A stretch of 6,370 nucleotides of DNA from Acidobacteriota bacterium (lineage in GTDB: Bacteria > Acidobacteriota > UBA6911), in NCBI GenBank assembly GCA_031254095.1, contig JAIRVC010000272.1:1-6370 (forward strand), read 5' to 3'. Position numbers and translations under genes: made by a program. Shown piece after piece: positions 6,238-6,370 of this stretch. The stretch's first letter is position 1, and every line of letters starts with the position of its first letter. The notes under the pieces were generated by a model. The model did not search any database and had not been told where the DNA came from. It saw only the letters and a program-made list of their open reading frames with translations.

Positions 6238-6370
6238 TCATTCATTGCGCGAAGATTTTTCAATCAGACGCCTTAGACGCTGAACCTCCATTCGCAGTTT
6301 TTTTTCTCTTGAACCCAACATTAAAAGATAAACGGCCAGAAGAACCCAGATAGCCATCATGGCCGCGGTC
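6238..6370 (-). CDS. CcmD-like cytochrome c maturation membrane peptide (5' end beyond right edge)
   Basis: The minus-strand frame is open from the right edge to a TGA at 6238-6240, giving 43 residues. A single hydrophobic segment (MMAIWVLLAVYLLML) is followed directly by a basic, charged helix (SREKKLRMEVQRLRRLIEK) likely to be cytoplasmic. This one-membrane-helix-plus-short-coiled-coil plan, with the conserved Trp and Tyr in the membrane part, is that of the small CcmD family, which works with the CcmABC heme exporter in c-type cytochrome assembly. Two adjacent ATGs (6360 and 6357) lie within the window. The frame stays open upstream of them and the hydrophobic segment would start abruptly there, so the true start is probably outside. 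Neighbouring ccmC or ccmB genes would be expected to the right. The sequence is short and low-complexity, so another small membrane protein cannot be excluded. Confidence 0.65.
   Translation of the reverse strand, partial: TAAMMAIWVLLAVYLLMLGSREKKLRMEVQRLRRLIEKSSRNE

Noticed and set aside
6189..6240. Promoter for the DUF1161 gene with TATACT as a -10 box
   Set aside because: TATACT is present on the minus strand near 6223, but no credible -35 hexamer lies 16-18 nt upstream, and the gene may simply be read through from ccmD.

Overview
The window is a compact bacterial chromosomal segment in which every supported gene lies on the minus strand, so transcription runs from the right edge to the left. 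Reading in that direction, the order is: the 3' end of a CcmD-like cytochrome c maturation membrane peptide (6238 to the right edge), a small secreted DUF1161-type protein (5943-6188), an M24 metallopeptidase of the aminopeptidase P / Xaa-Pro dipeptidase type (4504-5913), the excision-repair helicase subunit UvrB (2262-4319), and a long tetratricopeptide-repeat (TPR) probable lipoprotein that runs off the left edge (1-2195). The organism is Gram-negative: two proteins carry export signals, one of them lipoprotein-like, and a c-type cytochrome maturation component is present. Base composition is moderately GC-rich by eye (not counted). The mix of genes would fit Acidobacteriota or a deltaproteobacterial-type lineage, but this is a tentative guess.

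Layout. The first three genes are tightly packed (gaps of 49 and 29 nt) and could share a transcript that starts outside the window. A 184-nt gap separates the peptidase from uvrB. It holds four tandem 7-bp units, a GC-rich hairpin and two TTCAC/GTGAA inverted repeats. uvrB and the TPR gene are 66 nt apart with no visible terminator, so co-transcription is possible. A degenerate copy of the 7-bp repeat also lies directly upstream of the peptidase start, so the peptidase gene is bracketed by related repeats in the same orientation.

Functionally this looks like a housekeeping neighbourhood rather than one pathway: cytochrome c maturation, a small exported protein with two cysteines, proline-peptide turnover, nucleotide excision repair and a repeat scaffold at the cell envelope. 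No RNA genes, CRISPR arrays, transposases or phage genes are visible. The best candidates for a second look are the repeat/hairpin element around the peptidase, the departure of UvrB from the usual GDQP motif, the regularity of the 21-unit TPR protein, and the DUF1161 gene next to ccmD. I found no convincing previously undescribed multi-gene system.
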